Part shown: piece after piece, positions 1 through 8,893 of the stretch
How the letters are laid out: the number at the start of each line of letters is the position of its first letter
Numbering within the stretch: position 1 is the stretch's first letter
Assembly: GCF_902859935.1 (NCBI RefSeq)
Contig: NZ_CADIKI010000025.1
Location: 62,001-126,000, forward strand
Source of the DNA: Paraburkholderia fynbosensis
GTDB lineage: Bacteria; Pseudomonadota; Gammaproteobacteria; Burkholderiales; Burkholderiaceae
DNA: 64,000 nucleotides
Reading direction: 5' to 3'
Translations under genes and position numbers: made by a program
The notes under the pieces: generated by a model
Told to the model about the DNA's origin: nothing
Seen by the model: only the letters and a program-made list of their open reading frames with translations
Databases searched by the model: none

Positions 1-242
1 GGTGTGGGCAAGGCAAGGTCCAGTTCGTCCACGACCTCACTGATCGACTGGTGCCGGTACCACGCCAGCGCAATCACCAGCCATACGACCTGCTGCGCGG
101 GTAGCCGGCGCCGACGAATGCTCGCACTGGCACTGGCCTGTACCGCACATTCGATCCACTCGTACGGAAGATGCTGCCCCAGCCGGTCCCATTCGAACGG
201 CCGCTGTGATTCGACCAATGGGCGTAGATCATCGACCAGCAT
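1..242 (-). CDS. IS4-family transposase, N-terminal part, cut by window edge
   Basis: The minus strand reads MLVDDLRPLVESQRPFEWDR and continues open to the window edge, ending in ...SISEVVDELDLALPT. The Arg-rich stretch IRRRRLPAQQVVWLVIALAWY resembles the N-terminal domain that precedes the DDE catalytic core in IS4-type transposases. Only about 80 residues are inside the window, so the catalytic residues and the far end of the element cannot be seen. The start is placed at the ATG at 242; an in-frame GTG at 260 is also possible, and neither has a convincing ribosome binding site. The family call rests on recognising the N-terminal domain. Whether the element is intact is unknown. Confidence 0.72.
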   Translation of the reverse strand, partial: MLVDDLRPLVESQRPFEWDRLGQHLPYEWIECAVQASASASIRRRRLPAQQVVWLVIALAWYRHQSISEVVDELDLALPT

Positions 243-290
243 GGCGATGAAAGTTAACACCGCTGCGTCACGTTTACAACCACTTTGCGC

Positions 291-332
291 CACAAACAAA
301 AAATGCCGTTCAGTCGCTTAACTGAACGGCAT
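291..332 (-). terminator. Perfect 12-bp hairpin with T-run, pointing into the transposase
   Basis: ATGCCGTTCAGT (303-314) and ACTGAACGGCAT (321-332) are perfect inverted repeats around a 6-nt loop. On the minus strand the stem is followed by TTTTTTGTTT, the form of an intrinsic terminator placed just upstream of the transposase start. It may be at or near the end of the insertion sequence and may protect the transposase from outside transcription; that role is inference. Confidence 0.6.
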
Positions 333-334
333 TA

Positions 335-359
335 GGGCTTCGGCCCGTCTTTTTTTGTT
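335..359 (+). terminator. UUCG-tetraloop terminator
   Basis: GGGC-TTCG-GCCC followed by GTC and seven T residues. The stem is only 4 bp, but the UUCG loop and T-run are classic for an intrinsic terminator on the plus strand. With the neighbouring minus-strand hairpin it makes a two-way barrier between the insertion sequence and the sulfurtransferase gene. Confidence 0.5.
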
Positions 360-443
360 TAGACTTACAAGATAGCCCGGTCATCCGTCCGTGGCGTCAA
401 GGCGCCCGACCGCAACCGCCATCGCCCGTATCGAGGAGACATC

Positions 444-1313
444 ATGCCCCACACTCACTACACCACTCTGATCTCCGCGACCAATCTTGCGGAACGGCTC
501 GCCGCCGCGCCAGGCAGTGTGTTCGTCATCGATTGCCGCTTCGATCTGACCGACACGGAAGCGGGCAAGAAAGCGTATCTGGCCGGACATCTGCCGGGCG
601 CGCATTACCTGCATCTCGATCGCGATCTGTCCGGGCCGAAGAACGGCACGAACGGGCGGCATCCGCTGCCGGATCGCGCGCGGCTGGTCGAGACGCTCGA
701 ATCACGGGGTTTGAAGCAGGGCCAGCAAGTGGTCGCTTATGACGCGCAGGGCGGCATGTACGCCGCTCGCGTATGGTGGCTGCTGCGCTGGCTCGGACAC
801 GACGCGGTGGCGCTGCTCGACGGCGGCCTGCCGGCCTGGCAAGCCGCCGGTCAGCCGCTGACGCAGGACGTGCCGGCCCAGAACACCGGCGACTTCAATG
901 CCGGTGCGCCGCTCGCCGTGACGGTCGATGCGCAGACGGTCGAGCGCAATCTCGGTTCGAAGGAGCACGTGGTGGTCGATGCACGCGCGGCCGATCGCTA
1001 TCGCGGCGAGAACGAAACGCTGGATCGCGTCGGCGGCCACATCCCCGGCGCACTCAACCGCTTCTTCAAGGACAACTTCACCGCCGACGAGCGCTTCAAA
1101 TCGGCTCATACGCTGCGCGAGGAATTTCACGCGCTGCTCGGCGACACGCCGCCCGAACACGTGGTGCTGCAATGCGGCTCGGGCGTGACGGCATGCGTGA
1201 ACGCGCTGGCCATGGAGATTGCCGGCCTGCATGGCGCGGCATTGTATGCGGGCTCGTGGAGCGAATGGAGTTCTGATCCGAAGCGGCCGGTGGCGACCGG
1301 TGCGAAACCCTGA
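444..1313 (+). CDS. sseA: 3-mercaptopyruvate sulfurtransferase
   Basis: This 289-residue protein has two tandem rhodanese domains. The N-terminal one (about 15-135) is non-catalytic. The C-terminal one (about 160-285) carries the active-site loop CGSGVTA with the persulfide cysteine at Cys244. That CGSGVT loop is the form found in mercaptopyruvate sulfurtransferases (E. coli SseA type), whereas thiosulfate enzymes usually have CRKGVT. The expected reaction is sulfur transfer from 3-mercaptopyruvate to a thiol acceptor or cyanide in the cytoplasm; no signal peptide is seen. The start is supported by GAGGAG at 432-437, seven bases ahead of the ATG. The gene stands alone and is followed by a strong terminator. 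Confidence 0.9.
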   Translation: MPHTHYTTLISATNLAERLAAAPGSVFVIDCRFDLTDTEAGKKAYLAGHLPGAHYLHLDRDLSGPKNGTNGRHPLPDRARLVETLESRGLKQGQQVVAYDAQGGMYAARVWWLLRWLGHDAVALLDGGLPAWQAAGQPLTQDVPAQNTGDFNAGAPLAVTVDAQTVERNLGSKEHVVVDARAADRYRGENETLDRVGGHIPGALNRFFKDNFTADERFKSAHTLREEFHALLGDTPPEHVVLQCGSGVTACVNALAMEIAGLHGAALYAGSWSEWSSDPKRPVATGAKP

Positions 1314-1340
1314 GTCCCGGACGCCCTGAGCGATAAGCAC

Positions 1341-1377
1341 AAAGGCCGTTGCCGCCCATGGGCGGCAACGGCCTTTT
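1341..1377 (+). terminator. Intrinsic terminator after sseA
   Basis: A 17-bp near-perfect stem (1341-1357 with 1360-1376, starting AAAGGCCGTTGCC) is followed by a short T-run. It lies 28 bp after the sseA stop and faces the end of the convergent hydrolase gene. Confidence 0.85.
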
Positions 1378-1413
1378 TAATCGTACGAAGCGCGCGACGA
1401 ACCAGTTGAATCC

Positions 1414-2286
1414 TCAGGCCACCCCGTGCTGCTTGAACCACACCAGCGCGCGGCGCCAGCCATCTTCGGCATCGGCCTTCCTGTAGCTCGGCCGGTAGTC
1501 CGCGAAAAACGCATGGCCGGCATCGTCATACACGACGAACTGTGAGCCGCGCCCCGCTTCCGGGCCTTGCGCAATGGCCTGCTTCATCTGCTCGAGCGTG
1601 TCTTGCGGGATGCTCTGATCCTGCAAACCGTAGAGTCCCAACACCGGCGCATGCAAGCGCGCGACCTGATCGAGCGGATTGGCCGGCGTGTTCGCGGTTT
1701 TGGCGCCCGCCACGCGGCCATACCAGGCGACGCCCGCCTTGAGCCGCGGGTTGTGTTCGGCATATAGCCACGCAATCCGCCCGCCCCAGCAAAACCCGTT
1801 CACGCCGAGCCGGTTCAGATCGCCGCCATGCTCGCCGGCCCACGCGACGGTCGCGTCGAGATCGCCCATGACCTGCTCGTCCGGCACCTTGCTGACCAGT
1901 TGCTCGTTGAGCTGCTGCATGCTCGTGAAAACGGTCGGGTCGCCCTGCCGCTGATACAGATCCGGTGCGATCGCCAGATAACCCTCCTTGGCGAAGCGGC
2001 GGCACACGTCGGCGATATGTTCGTGCACGCCGAAAATCTCATGCACGACGATGATCACCGGCAGGTGCGTCTTGCCCTTGGGCTGCGCGCGATACGCCGG
2101 CACCAGCGTGCCGCCCGAACGCACGGCCACTTCGCCGGCTTCGAGGCCGTCGCTGTCGGTATGGATGGTTTGCGCCGAGACCGGCAGCACGGCCGCCGCG
2201 AAACCGGTGCCGAGCGCAGCCTTGATGAAGGTGCGTCGATTGAAGGGAACGTGGGGGATCAGGCTATCGATTTCGGGCTTCAGCAT
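1414..2286 (-). CDS. Exported dienelactone hydrolase-family protein (Tat signal)
   Basis: This 290-residue alpha/beta hydrolase of the dienelactone hydrolase family has the nucleophile motif GFCWGG with Cys166, an acid in LYGLQDQS and the catalytic His in DDAGHAFF. The N-terminus has a twin-arginine signal, NRRTFIKAALGTGFAAAVLP, ending near SAQ, which predicts Tat export to the periplasm. Family members hydrolyse dienelactone or related esters and lactones; many exported homologues have no known substrate. The start at 2286 is chosen over an upstream ATG at 2337 because GAGGAG lies seven bases before it. The gene converges on sseA. No aromatic-degradation genes are nearby, so a role in chlorocatechol breakdown is not implied. 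Confidence 0.85.
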   Translation of the reverse strand: MLKPEIDSLIPHVPFNRRTFIKAALGTGFAAAVLPVSAQTIHTDSDGLEAGEVAVRSGGTLVPAYRAQPKGKTHLPVIIVVHEIFGVHEHIADVCRRFAKEGYLAIAPDLYQRQGDPTVFTSMQQLNEQLVSKVPDEQVMGDLDATVAWAGEHGGDLNRLGVNGFCWGGRIAWLYAEHNPRLKAGVAWYGRVAGAKTANTPANPLDQVARLHAPVLGLYGLQDQSIPQDTLEQMKQAIAQGPEAGRGSQFVVYDDAGHAFFADYRPSYRKADAEDGWRRALVWFKQHGVA

Positions 2287-2368
2287 GCGCGCTCCTCGAT
2301 TGATTGTTAGAGGCAACAGGATACGCCTGACCCGCATCCCGTTGCAGTTTCAACCACGGCTTTACCCG

Positions 2369-3724
2369 TCAGTGCAGCTTCACGCGCGGCAAGGTGGAGC
2401 GGCGCAGCCAGTGCGCGAAGGTATCGAGCACCATCCGCGCGTAGCCATGCAGCGCCGCGATATGCAGCCGGTACAGCGACATGTACATGAAGCGCGCGAA
2501 CAGTCCTTCGATCAGCATGTTGCCGCCGATCACTCCGCCCATCAGATTGCCGACCGCGCTGAAGTGCCCGAGCGACACCAGCGAGCCGAAGTCGCGATAG
2601 GTGAATTCCGGGAGCGGCTTGTTGTCGAGCCGCGCGGCAAGCGCTTTCAGCAGGAAACTTGCCTGCTGGTGCGCGGCTTGCGCGCGCGGCGGCACGTTGC
2701 GCTCGTTGCCCGGCCACGGACAGGCGGCGCAATCGCCGAGCGCGAACACGTTGTCGTCGATTTCGGTTTGCAGCGTGCGGCGCACGTTGAGCTGGCCCAG
2801 CCGGTTGACCGTCAAGCCATCGAGCTGGCTCAGAATGGGCGGCGCCTTGATGCCCGCTGCCCACACCGTCAGGTCGGCGCGCACGGTGTGCCCGCTCGCG
2901 GTACGGACGATGCCGGGCGCGACTTCAGCGACCGTCTCGCCGATCAGCAGCTTCACACCGAGCTTGGTGAGCAGCTCGGCGGTCGCCGTCGAGACGCGCT
3001 CCTGCAGAGCCGGCAAAATGCGCGGCCCCGCCTCGATCAACACGATGCCGACGTCATGCCGCGGATCGAGCTTATGCAGACCGTACGCTGACAGCACCTG
3101 CGCGGTGTTGCGCAATTCCGCCGACAGTTCGACCCCGGTCGCTCCGCCGCCGACGATGGCCACCTGGATACGCGGTTCACTGGCTGACGACGTGCCCGGT
3201 CCCGGTCTCGATTCGACGGGCTCATGCACCTGATGCTCGGCGCGCATGCAGGCCGCGATCAGGCGTTTGCGGAACCGCTCGGCCTGGCCGACCGTGTCGA
3301 GTGCGAGTGAAAATTCGGCCGCGCCCTTCACCCCGAAGAACGCCGTGGTGCTGCCGATCGCGATGATCAGCGTGTCGTATTCGAGCTCGCGTTCGGGCAG
3401 GAGTTCGGCGCCGTCGTCATCGGCCACGGTGCCGAGCGTGAGACGTTTGTTGGCGCGATCGAGCCCGGTGAGCTCGCCCTGCTGAAACTCGAAGTCATGC
3501 CAGCGCGCTTGCGCCGCGTATTCGAGCTCTTGTGTGAACGGGTCCATGCTGCCCGCCGCCACTTCGTGCAATAGGGGCTTCCAGATATGCGTGGGGTAAC
3601 GGTCGACGAGCGTGACTTGCGCACCCGCACCGCCTTTGCGCTTCTGGGCGCCATAGCGGTCACCCAGACGTGTCGCCAGTTCCAGCCCTCCCGCGCCTCC
3701 GCCTACGACGATAAATCGATGCAT
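2369..3724 (-). CDS. ndh: Type II NADH dehydrogenase (FAD-dependent)
   Basis: This 451-residue two-dinucleotide-fold flavoprotein has the FAD-binding motif VGGGAGGLELATRLG at the N-terminus, a second Rossmann motif VGGGATGVELSAEL near residue 190 for NADH, and the FAD-contact motif FALGDCAA near residue 330. The C-terminal 80 residues are hydrophobic and amphipathic (RDFGSLVSLG, then GGVIGGNMLIEGLFARFMYM), as in membrane-associated NDH-2. It should oxidise NADH and reduce quinone at the inner face of the membrane without pumping protons. It is monocistronic, 82 bp upstream of the hydrolase gene and on the same strand. A different NAD(P)H:quinone reductase of the same family cannot be excluded. 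Confidence 0.85.
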   Translation of the reverse strand: MHRFIVVGGGAGGLELATRLGDRYGAQKRKGGAGAQVTLVDRYPTHIWKPLLHEVAAGSMDPFTQELEYAAQARWHDFEFQQGELTGLDRANKRLTLGTVADDDGAELLPERELEYDTLIIAIGSTTAFFGVKGAAEFSLALDTVGQAERFRKRLIAACMRAEHQVHEPVESRPGPGTSSASEPRIQVAIVGGGATGVELSAELRNTAQVLSAYGLHKLDPRHDVGIVLIEAGPRILPALQERVSTATAELLTKLGVKLLIGETVAEVAPGIVRTASGHTVRADLTVWAAGIKAPPILSQLDGLTVNRLGQLNVRRTLQTEIDDNVFALGDCAACPWPGNERNVPPRAQAAHQQASFLLKALAARLDNKPLPEFTYRDFGSLVSLGHFSAVGNLMGGVIGGNMLIEGLFARFMYMSLYRLHIAALHGYARMVLDTFAHWLRRSTLPRVKLH

Positions 3725-3881
3725 TGCACTCTCCGTGTTTGCCGATGAATTATGCGTCGCGGACGGCGCGTGGCAACGCGCCGTCTCTCAGCAATTGTCC
3801 GCGAGCAGCACGGGTTGTCACAAGCCATCAATTAGCATGTGTGACATGCGCACGACGGTATCGCGCGCCGTCCCTCATGTA

Positions 3882-6623
3882 TCAATGCGCTTCTTCCCAG
3901 TTCAGGCCGGCGCCCACCTCGGCGACCAGCGGCACTTTCAGCTCGGCGACACCGCACATCAATTCGGGCAGGCGCTTGCGCACTTCGGACAATTCGGCGT
4001 CCGGCACTTCGAGGATCAGTTCGTCGTGTACCTGCATGATCATGCGCGTGCCGATTTTCGACTCTTCGATCCAGTTCTGCACCGCGATCATCGACAGTTT
4101 GATCAGATCGGCGGCCGTGCCTTGCATCGGCGCATTGATCGCGGCACGCTCGGCGCCCTGGCGGCGCGGACCATTGCCGCCGTTGATCTCCGGCAGCCAC
4201 AGGCGGCGGCCGAACACCGTTTCGACATAGCCCTTCGCCTTCGCGCTCAGACGCGTTTCGTCCATGTACCGGGCGACGCCCGGATAGCGCGCAAAATAGC
4301 GGTCGATATACATCTTGGCCGCGTCGCGCGTAATGCCGAGGTTCGACGCGAGGCCAAAGGCGCTCATGCCGTAAATCAGCCCGAAGTTGATGACCTTGGC
4401 CACACGCCGTTGATCGCTCGACACTTCGAGCGGCGTCACGCTGAAGATCTCCGCCGCGGTGGCGCGGTGAATGTCTTCACCTTGCGAGAACGCGCGCAGC
4501 AGCGATTCGTCGCCGGAAATATGCGCCATGATGCGCAACTCGATCTGCGAGTAGTCCGCGGAGACCAGCTTGTGGCCGGGCGGCGCAATGAACGCCTCGC
4601 GGATGCGACGGCCTTCGCCGGTGCGCACAGGGATATTCTGCAAGTTCGGATCGTTCGATGCGAGACGCCCCGTCACCGCGACGGCCTGTGCGTAGTTCGT
4701 ATGCACGCGGCCCGTTTGCACGTTGACCATGCGCGGCAGCTTGTCCGTGTAGGTCGACTTCAGCTTCGACAAGCCACGGTGTTCGAGCAGGATCTTCGGC
4801 AGCGGATAGTCTTCGGCGAGTTTCTGCAGCACCTCTTCGTCGGTGGACGGCGCGCCGTTCGGGGTCTTCTTGACCACCGGCAGTTCCAGCTTCTCGAAGA
4901 AGATCTGGCCGATCTGCTTGGGCGAACCCAGATTGAATTCGCCGCCGGCGAGCGTGTACGCCTCGCTTTCCAACTGGATCAAACGCGTGGCGATCTCACT
5001 GCTTTGCTGACGCAGCTTTTCCGCATCGATCAGCACGCCGGTGCGCTCCATCTTGCGCAACACCCGCGAGGTCGGCACTTCGATCGCGCGGTAGACGCGG
5101 TCGAGCGCCGTCTCGGCGGCCACTTGCGGATACAAGGCCTGATGCAGACGCAGCGTGATGTCGGCGTCTTCGGCCGCGTATTCGGCGGCCTGCTCCAGCG
5201 CGACTTCGTCGAAGCCGATCTGCGATGCACCCTTGCCCGCGACCTCCTCGTACTTGATCGTCTTGATGCCGAGATGGCGCAGCGCGAGGCTGTCCATATC
5301 ATGCGTGCGATGCGATTCGAGCACGTACGACTGCAGCAGCGTGTCGTGTTCGATACCGCGCATTTCGATGCCGTAGTTCGCGAGCACCTGTTCGTCGTAC
5401 TTCAGATGCTGACCGACCTTCTTGTGCTCCGCGCTTTCGAGCCACGGCTTGAGCTTCGCGAGCACTTCGTCGCGCGGCAGTTGCACGGGCGTGTCCGGAC
5501 CGCGATGCGCGAGCGGTACATAAGCGGCGCGGCCCGCTTCCACCGACAACGACAAGCCCACGATCTGCGCGGTCATCGGATCGAGCGCGGTGGTCTCGGT
5601 ATCGAACGAGGTCAGTTCGGCCGCGTTGATTTTTGCGAGCCACGCGTCGAACTGCTCCCACGTCTGCACGGTGTCGTAGTGACGCGCGTGATCGACCGAC
5701 AGCGCCGGCGGCACGTCGGTTTCCGGGCCTTCCACCGCGTCCGCGATTTCCACCTCGCGCAGCCAGGTCTTGAAGCCGTGGCGCGTGAACACGTCGCGCA
5801 GTTCCTCGCGCGATTCGGGCCGGCTTTGCAGGCTTTCCTCGATCGACACGATGTGGTCGGTCAGATTGCAATTGCGCTCGACGGTGACGAGTTTCTTCGC
5901 CATCGGCAGAAAATCGAGTGCACGCCGCAGATTGTCTCCCACCGCACCTTTGATCTCGTCCGCATGTGCGACGATGCCATCCAGCGACTCGAATTGCGTG
6001 AGCCATTTGAGCGCGGTTTTCGGCCCGCATTTCTCGACGCCCGGCACATTGTCGACGGTATCGCCGATCAGCGACAGGTAGTCGATGATGCGCTCGGGCG
6101 GCACGCCGAACTTGGCGATCACGCCGGCGCGGTCGAGCTTTTCGTTGGTCATCGTATTGATGAGGGTGACATGATCCGACACGAGCTGCGCCAGATCCTT
6201 GTCCCCAGTCGACACGATCACGTTCATGCCGCGCTGTTCCGCAACGGTGCTGAGCGTGCCGATCACGTCATCGGCTTCGACGCCTTCGATCATCAGGAGC
6301 GGCCAGCCGAGCGCGCGCACGGCCACATGAATCGGCTCGATCTGGCGCGACAGGTCGTCGGGCATCGACGGGCGGTTCGCCTTATAGTCGGGATACCAGT
6401 CGTCGCGAAATGTTTTGCCCTTGGCGTCGAACACGCACGCGCTATACTCTGCCGTGACGTCCTTGCGCATGCGCCGCAGCATGTTGATCATCCCGTAGAG
6501 CGCACCCGTCGGACCACCTTCGGGCCCGCGCAGATCAGGCATCGCATGGTAGGCCCGGTATAGATAACTCGAACCGTCGACCAATAGCAGGGTCTTACCT
6601 TCAAGGCTTCGTTCTTCAGGCAT
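3882..6623 (-). CDS. polA: DNA polymerase I
   Basis: This 913-residue protein has the full three-part architecture. Residues 10-290 form the 5'-3' exonuclease (LLVDGSSYLYRAYHA, then VEADDVIGT and STGDKDLAQLV). Residues 330-520 form a 3'-5' exonuclease with intact acidic residues in TSFDTETTALDPM. The family A polymerase follows, with motif A DYSQIELRIMAHISGD, motif B RRVAKVINFGLIYGMSAFGL and motif C QVHDELILEVP. It fills gaps and removes RNA primers during replication and repair. The ATG at 6621-6623 is separated by one base from the divergent gene's ATG, and no good ribosome binding site precedes it. In other proteobacteria polA lies near thrB and a DUF2782 gene, both also present in this window. 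Confidence 0.97.
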   Translation of the reverse strand: MPEERSLEGKTLLLVDGSSYLYRAYHAMPDLRGPEGGPTGALYGMINMLRRMRKDVTAEYSACVFDAKGKTFRDDWYPDYKANRPSMPDDLSRQIEPIHVAVRALGWPLLMIEGVEADDVIGTLSTVAEQRGMNVIVSTGDKDLAQLVSDHVTLINTMTNEKLDRAGVIAKFGVPPERIIDYLSLIGDTVDNVPGVEKCGPKTALKWLTQFESLDGIVAHADEIKGAVGDNLRRALDFLPMAKKLVTVERNCNLTDHIVSIEESLQSRPESREELRDVFTRHGFKTWLREVEIADAVEGPETDVPPALSVDHARHYDTVQTWEQFDAWLAKINAAELTSFDTETTALDPMTAQIVGLSLSVEAGRAAYVPLAHRGPDTPVQLPRDEVLAKLKPWLESAEHKKVGQHLKYDEQVLANYGIEMRGIEHDTLLQSYVLESHRTHDMDSLALRHLGIKTIKYEEVAGKGASQIGFDEVALEQAAEYAAEDADITLRLHQALYPQVAAETALDRVYRAIEVPTSRVLRKMERTGVLIDAEKLRQQSSEIATRLIQLESEAYTLAGGEFNLGSPKQIGQIFFEKLELPVVKKTPNGAPSTDEEVLQKLAEDYPLPKILLEHRGLSKLKSTYTDKLPRMVNVQTGRVHTNYAQAVAVTGRLASNDPNLQNIPVRTGEGRRIREAFIAPPGHKLVSADYSQIELRIMAHISGDESLLRAFSQGEDIHRATAAEIFSVTPLEVSSDQRRVAKVINFGLIYGMSAFGLASNLGITRDAAKMYIDRYFARYPGVARYMDETRLSAKAKGYVETVFGRRLWLPEINGGNGPRRQGAERAAINAPMQGTAADLIKLSMIAVQNWIEESKIGTRMIMQVHDELILEVPDAELSEVRKRLPELMCGVAELKVPLVAEVGAGLNWEEAH

Positions 6624-6624
6624 T

Positions 6625-7368
6625 ATGACTAAGAGAAAAGTGATTCCGAGTCTGCGATCGCTCGCAGATCAAGAGCGCGCAACGGCCAAGAAGGCCCGCG
6701 CATCGTGGCAGATGTTCACGATTATGGCAGAGTTTATCGAGGCGACCGAGTACCTCTCGGAGATTCGCCCGGCTGTCAGCATCTATGGTTCGGCGCGCCT
6801 GAAAGCGAGCTCGCCGTACTACAAGCTCGCCACGCAAATCGCACGCAAGCTGTCGGACGCGGGCTTCGCGGTGATCTCCGGCGGTGGCCCCGGCATCATG
6901 GAAGCGGCCAACAAGGGCGCGCATGCGGGCAAGGCACCTTCCGTCGGCCTGAATATCGAACTGCCGCACGAGCAATCGGGCAACCAGTGGCAGGACATCT
7001 CGTTGCGCTTCCGCCATTTCTTCACGCGCAAGGTCACGTTCGTGAAGAATTCGGACGCGGTGATCGTCATGCCGGGCGGTTTCGGCACGCTGGATGAACT
7101 GGCCGAAGTGCTCACGCTGATTCAAACCAAGAAGTCACGCCACGTGCCGATCATCCTGGTGGGCGCCGAATTCTGGGAAGGCCTGCTTGCGTGGTTCAAG
7201 AGCTCGCTCATTCCGATGGGTCTCATCAATCCGAACGACATCGATCTGATGCAGGTGATCGACGATCCCGATCAGGTGCTCGAAGCGGTGCTGAAGTTCT
7301 ACGAAGACCGCGAAGAAGCCGAGCCGCAGCCGGCCAAGTCGGATGAAGACCGGATGTTCTATCTGTGA
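6625..7368 (+). CDS. LOG-family (TIGR00730) Rossmann-fold protein
   Basis: This 247-residue protein has the LOG signature PGGFGTLDE at residues 150-158 and the GGGPGIMEAANKGA motif near residue 90. These residues bind nucleotide monophosphate in cytokinin riboside 5'-monophosphate phosphoribohydrolases. Bacterial members cleave AMP or related nucleotides to base plus ribose-5-phosphate, but the physiological substrate here is not known. The first 45 residues are basic and helical, ahead of the Rossmann core (AVSIYGSARLK). It is divergent from polA with only one base between the two start codons. The upstream sequence has no clear Shine-Dalgarno, so a leaderless transcript or an internal start remains possible. 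A terminator follows the gene. Confidence 0.88.
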   Translation: MTKRKVIPSLRSLADQERATAKKARASWQMFTIMAEFIEATEYLSEIRPAVSIYGSARLKASSPYYKLATQIARKLSDAGFAVISGGGPGIMEAANKGAHAGKAPSVGLNIELPHEQSGNQWQDISLRFRHFFTRKVTFVKNSDAVIVMPGGFGTLDELAEVLTLIQTKKSRHVPIILVGAEFWEGLLAWFKSSLIPMGLINPNDIDLMQVIDDPDQVLEAVLKFYEDREEAEPQPAKSDEDRMFYL

Positions 7369-7447
7369 TGTGATGCCGCGTACCCGCTTCACGCGTTGGC
7401 GTGGAGCCAGCACGGCCCATGCAATGCACATAGCACGCTGGTTCTCG

Positions 7448-7478
7448 CGGGCAGCCTTTGGGCTGCCCGTTTTCGTTT
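7448..7478 (+). terminator. Intrinsic terminator after the LOG gene
   Basis: CGGGCAGCC (7448-7456), loop TTTG, GGCTGCCCG (7461-7469), then TTTTCGTTT. This is a perfect 9-bp stem with a T-rich tail, 80 bp past the stop codon. Confidence 0.85.
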
Positions 7479-7646
7479 CTCTCTTTCGCTTGACGAGGGC
7501 TCGACACTGACCGCACGCCATGCCGACGCCATGAGCCTCGGCCACGGCAACACCACCCAGCACGTCACGCGCCGCGCAAAAATGGTTTTGCTCGCCGCCG
7601 GTTCGGCGCTAATCTCCCGAGCTTGAACTGCAAGCCGGTTAGTGAC

Positions 7647-8225
7647 ATGGACCACGATCTCTCCTCTTCAGAACTCCAACCTGAGTCCGGACTCGCGCCT
7701 ACGCCCACGCTGCGCGAAATCTTCGGCGGCTTTCTGGGCCTTGGTCTGATCTCGTTCGGCGGCGCATTGCCGCTCGCGCGCCGCGCGCTGGTCGAACAGC
7801 GCCGCTGGCTGAGCGCCGAAGAATTCACCGACCTGCTCGGCCTGTGCCAATTCCTGCCGGGCGGAAACGTGATCAATCTGTCGGTGGCAATGGGCATGCG
7901 TTTTCGCGGCGTGCCCGGCGCGCTCGCCGGTCTGCTCGGATTGATCGCGGGGCCATCGCTGGTGGTGATCGGGCTTGGCGTGTTGTACGAACACACGCAA
8001 AACGATCCGCACGTGCGTCATCTGTTCGCCGGCCTCGCCGCAGCCGCGGCCGGCCTGTTGATCTCGATGGCCGTCAAGATCGTGCTGCCGTTGCGCAGCA
8101 AGCCGCTCGCCGCGCTCATCGCCGCACTCGGCTTCGTCGCGATTGCGGTCCTGCGGCTGCCGCTTTTACCGACCATGCTGGTGCTGACGCCGCTCAGCAT
8201 TTACATCGCAGCGAGGAGCGCGTGA
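7647..8225 (+). CDS. Chromate transporter, first half (short-chain CHR family)
   Basis: This 192-residue membrane protein matches one half of the chromate ion transporter family. It has the FGGALPLARRALVEQRRWLS block near the N-terminus, the PGGNVINLSV block, and then three hydrophobic stretches (GLLGLIAGPSLVVIGLGVL, FAGLAAAAAGLLISMAV, and the C-terminal segment). In long-chain ChrA the two halves are fused. Here the partner half starts in the overlapping gene, which fits the two-gene short-chain type whose subunits work as a pair. The expected activity is export of chromate, possibly in exchange for sulfate. The ATG at 7647 is preferred to an in-frame ATG at 7623 because the extra eight residues are not family-like. 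Confidence 0.85.
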   Translation: MDHDLSSSELQPESGLAPTPTLREIFGGFLGLGLISFGGALPLARRALVEQRRWLSAEEFTDLLGLCQFLPGGNVINLSVAMGMRFRGVPGALAGLLGLIAGPSLVVIGLGVLYEHTQNDPHVRHLFAGLAAAAAGLLISMAVKIVLPLRSKPLAALIAALGFVAIAVLRLPLLPTMLVLTPLSIYIAARSA

Positions 8226-8755
8226 TGAACGACACGCTCATTTCGCTTGCGGCCATTTTCAGTCAGCTTTCGCTGCTCGCGTTCGGCGGCGGCAATACGA
8301 TTCTTCCGGAGATGCAGCGGCAGGTGGTGGAGGTGCATCACTGGATGCCTGCCAGCGAATTCAGCGCACTGTTCGCGCTCGCACAGGCCGCGCCCGGGCC
8401 GAATCTGATGATCGTCACGCTGATCGGCTGGCATGTGGCCGGTTGGGCGGGCATGCTGGTGACGTCGATAGCGAAGTTCGGACCGTCGTCGCTCGTGACG
8501 ATCCTCGCGCTGCATGCCTGGGACCGCTTCAAGGACCGGCCGTGGCGGCGCTACGCACAGTTGGGGTTGATGCCGGTGACGGCGGGCATCGTCGCGGCGA
8601 GCGCGGCCTTGATCGCCGAAGCGTCGAATCCAACTGCGATTGCCTGGGCGATCACCGCATTTACCGCCGTGCTGGCGTTGAAGACGCGGATTCACCCGTT
8701 GTGGCTACTGGCTGCCGGCAGCTTGATCGGGCTGACGGGCTTCGGGCAGTTCTAA
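8225..8755 (+). CDS. Chromate transporter, second half (short-chain CHR family)
   Basis: This 176-residue membrane protein is the second half of the paired chromate transporter. It has the conserved block FGGGNTILPEMQRQVVE followed by WMPASEF and then QAAPGPNLMIVTLIGW, which corresponds to the PGP motif of ChrA proteins. Four to five hydrophobic segments follow. The ATG overlaps the TGA of the preceding gene by one base (TGATG), so translational coupling and equal amounts of the two subunits are likely. The pair probably assembles as an antiparallel heterodimer, which is the published view of short-chain CHR pairs. No chrB-like regulator is next to it. Confidence 0.86.
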   Translation: MNDTLISLAAIFSQLSLLAFGGGNTILPEMQRQVVEVHHWMPASEFSALFALAQAAPGPNLMIVTLIGWHVAGWAGMLVTSIAKFGPSSLVTILALHAWDRFKDRPWRRYAQLGLMPVTAGIVAASAALIAEASNPTAIAWAITAFTAVLALKTRIHPLWLLAAGSLIGLTGFGQF

Positions 8756-8893
8756 CGCAACACGGTTGAAGCATGTCCGTTGAAGCACGGCGGCAAAAGC
8801 AGAAGCAGAAGCAAGGCCGCATGCGAACGCATTGTGCCGGCGTGGACGAGCCCCATCAAAGGCCGCCCGCACTGCCGCCCGCCAAACCCGCGC

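Noticed and set aside
3735..6563. Long plus-strand open frame of 942 codons
   Set aside because: Antisense to polA; His/Arg-rich translation with no domain, a result of high GC and biased third positions.
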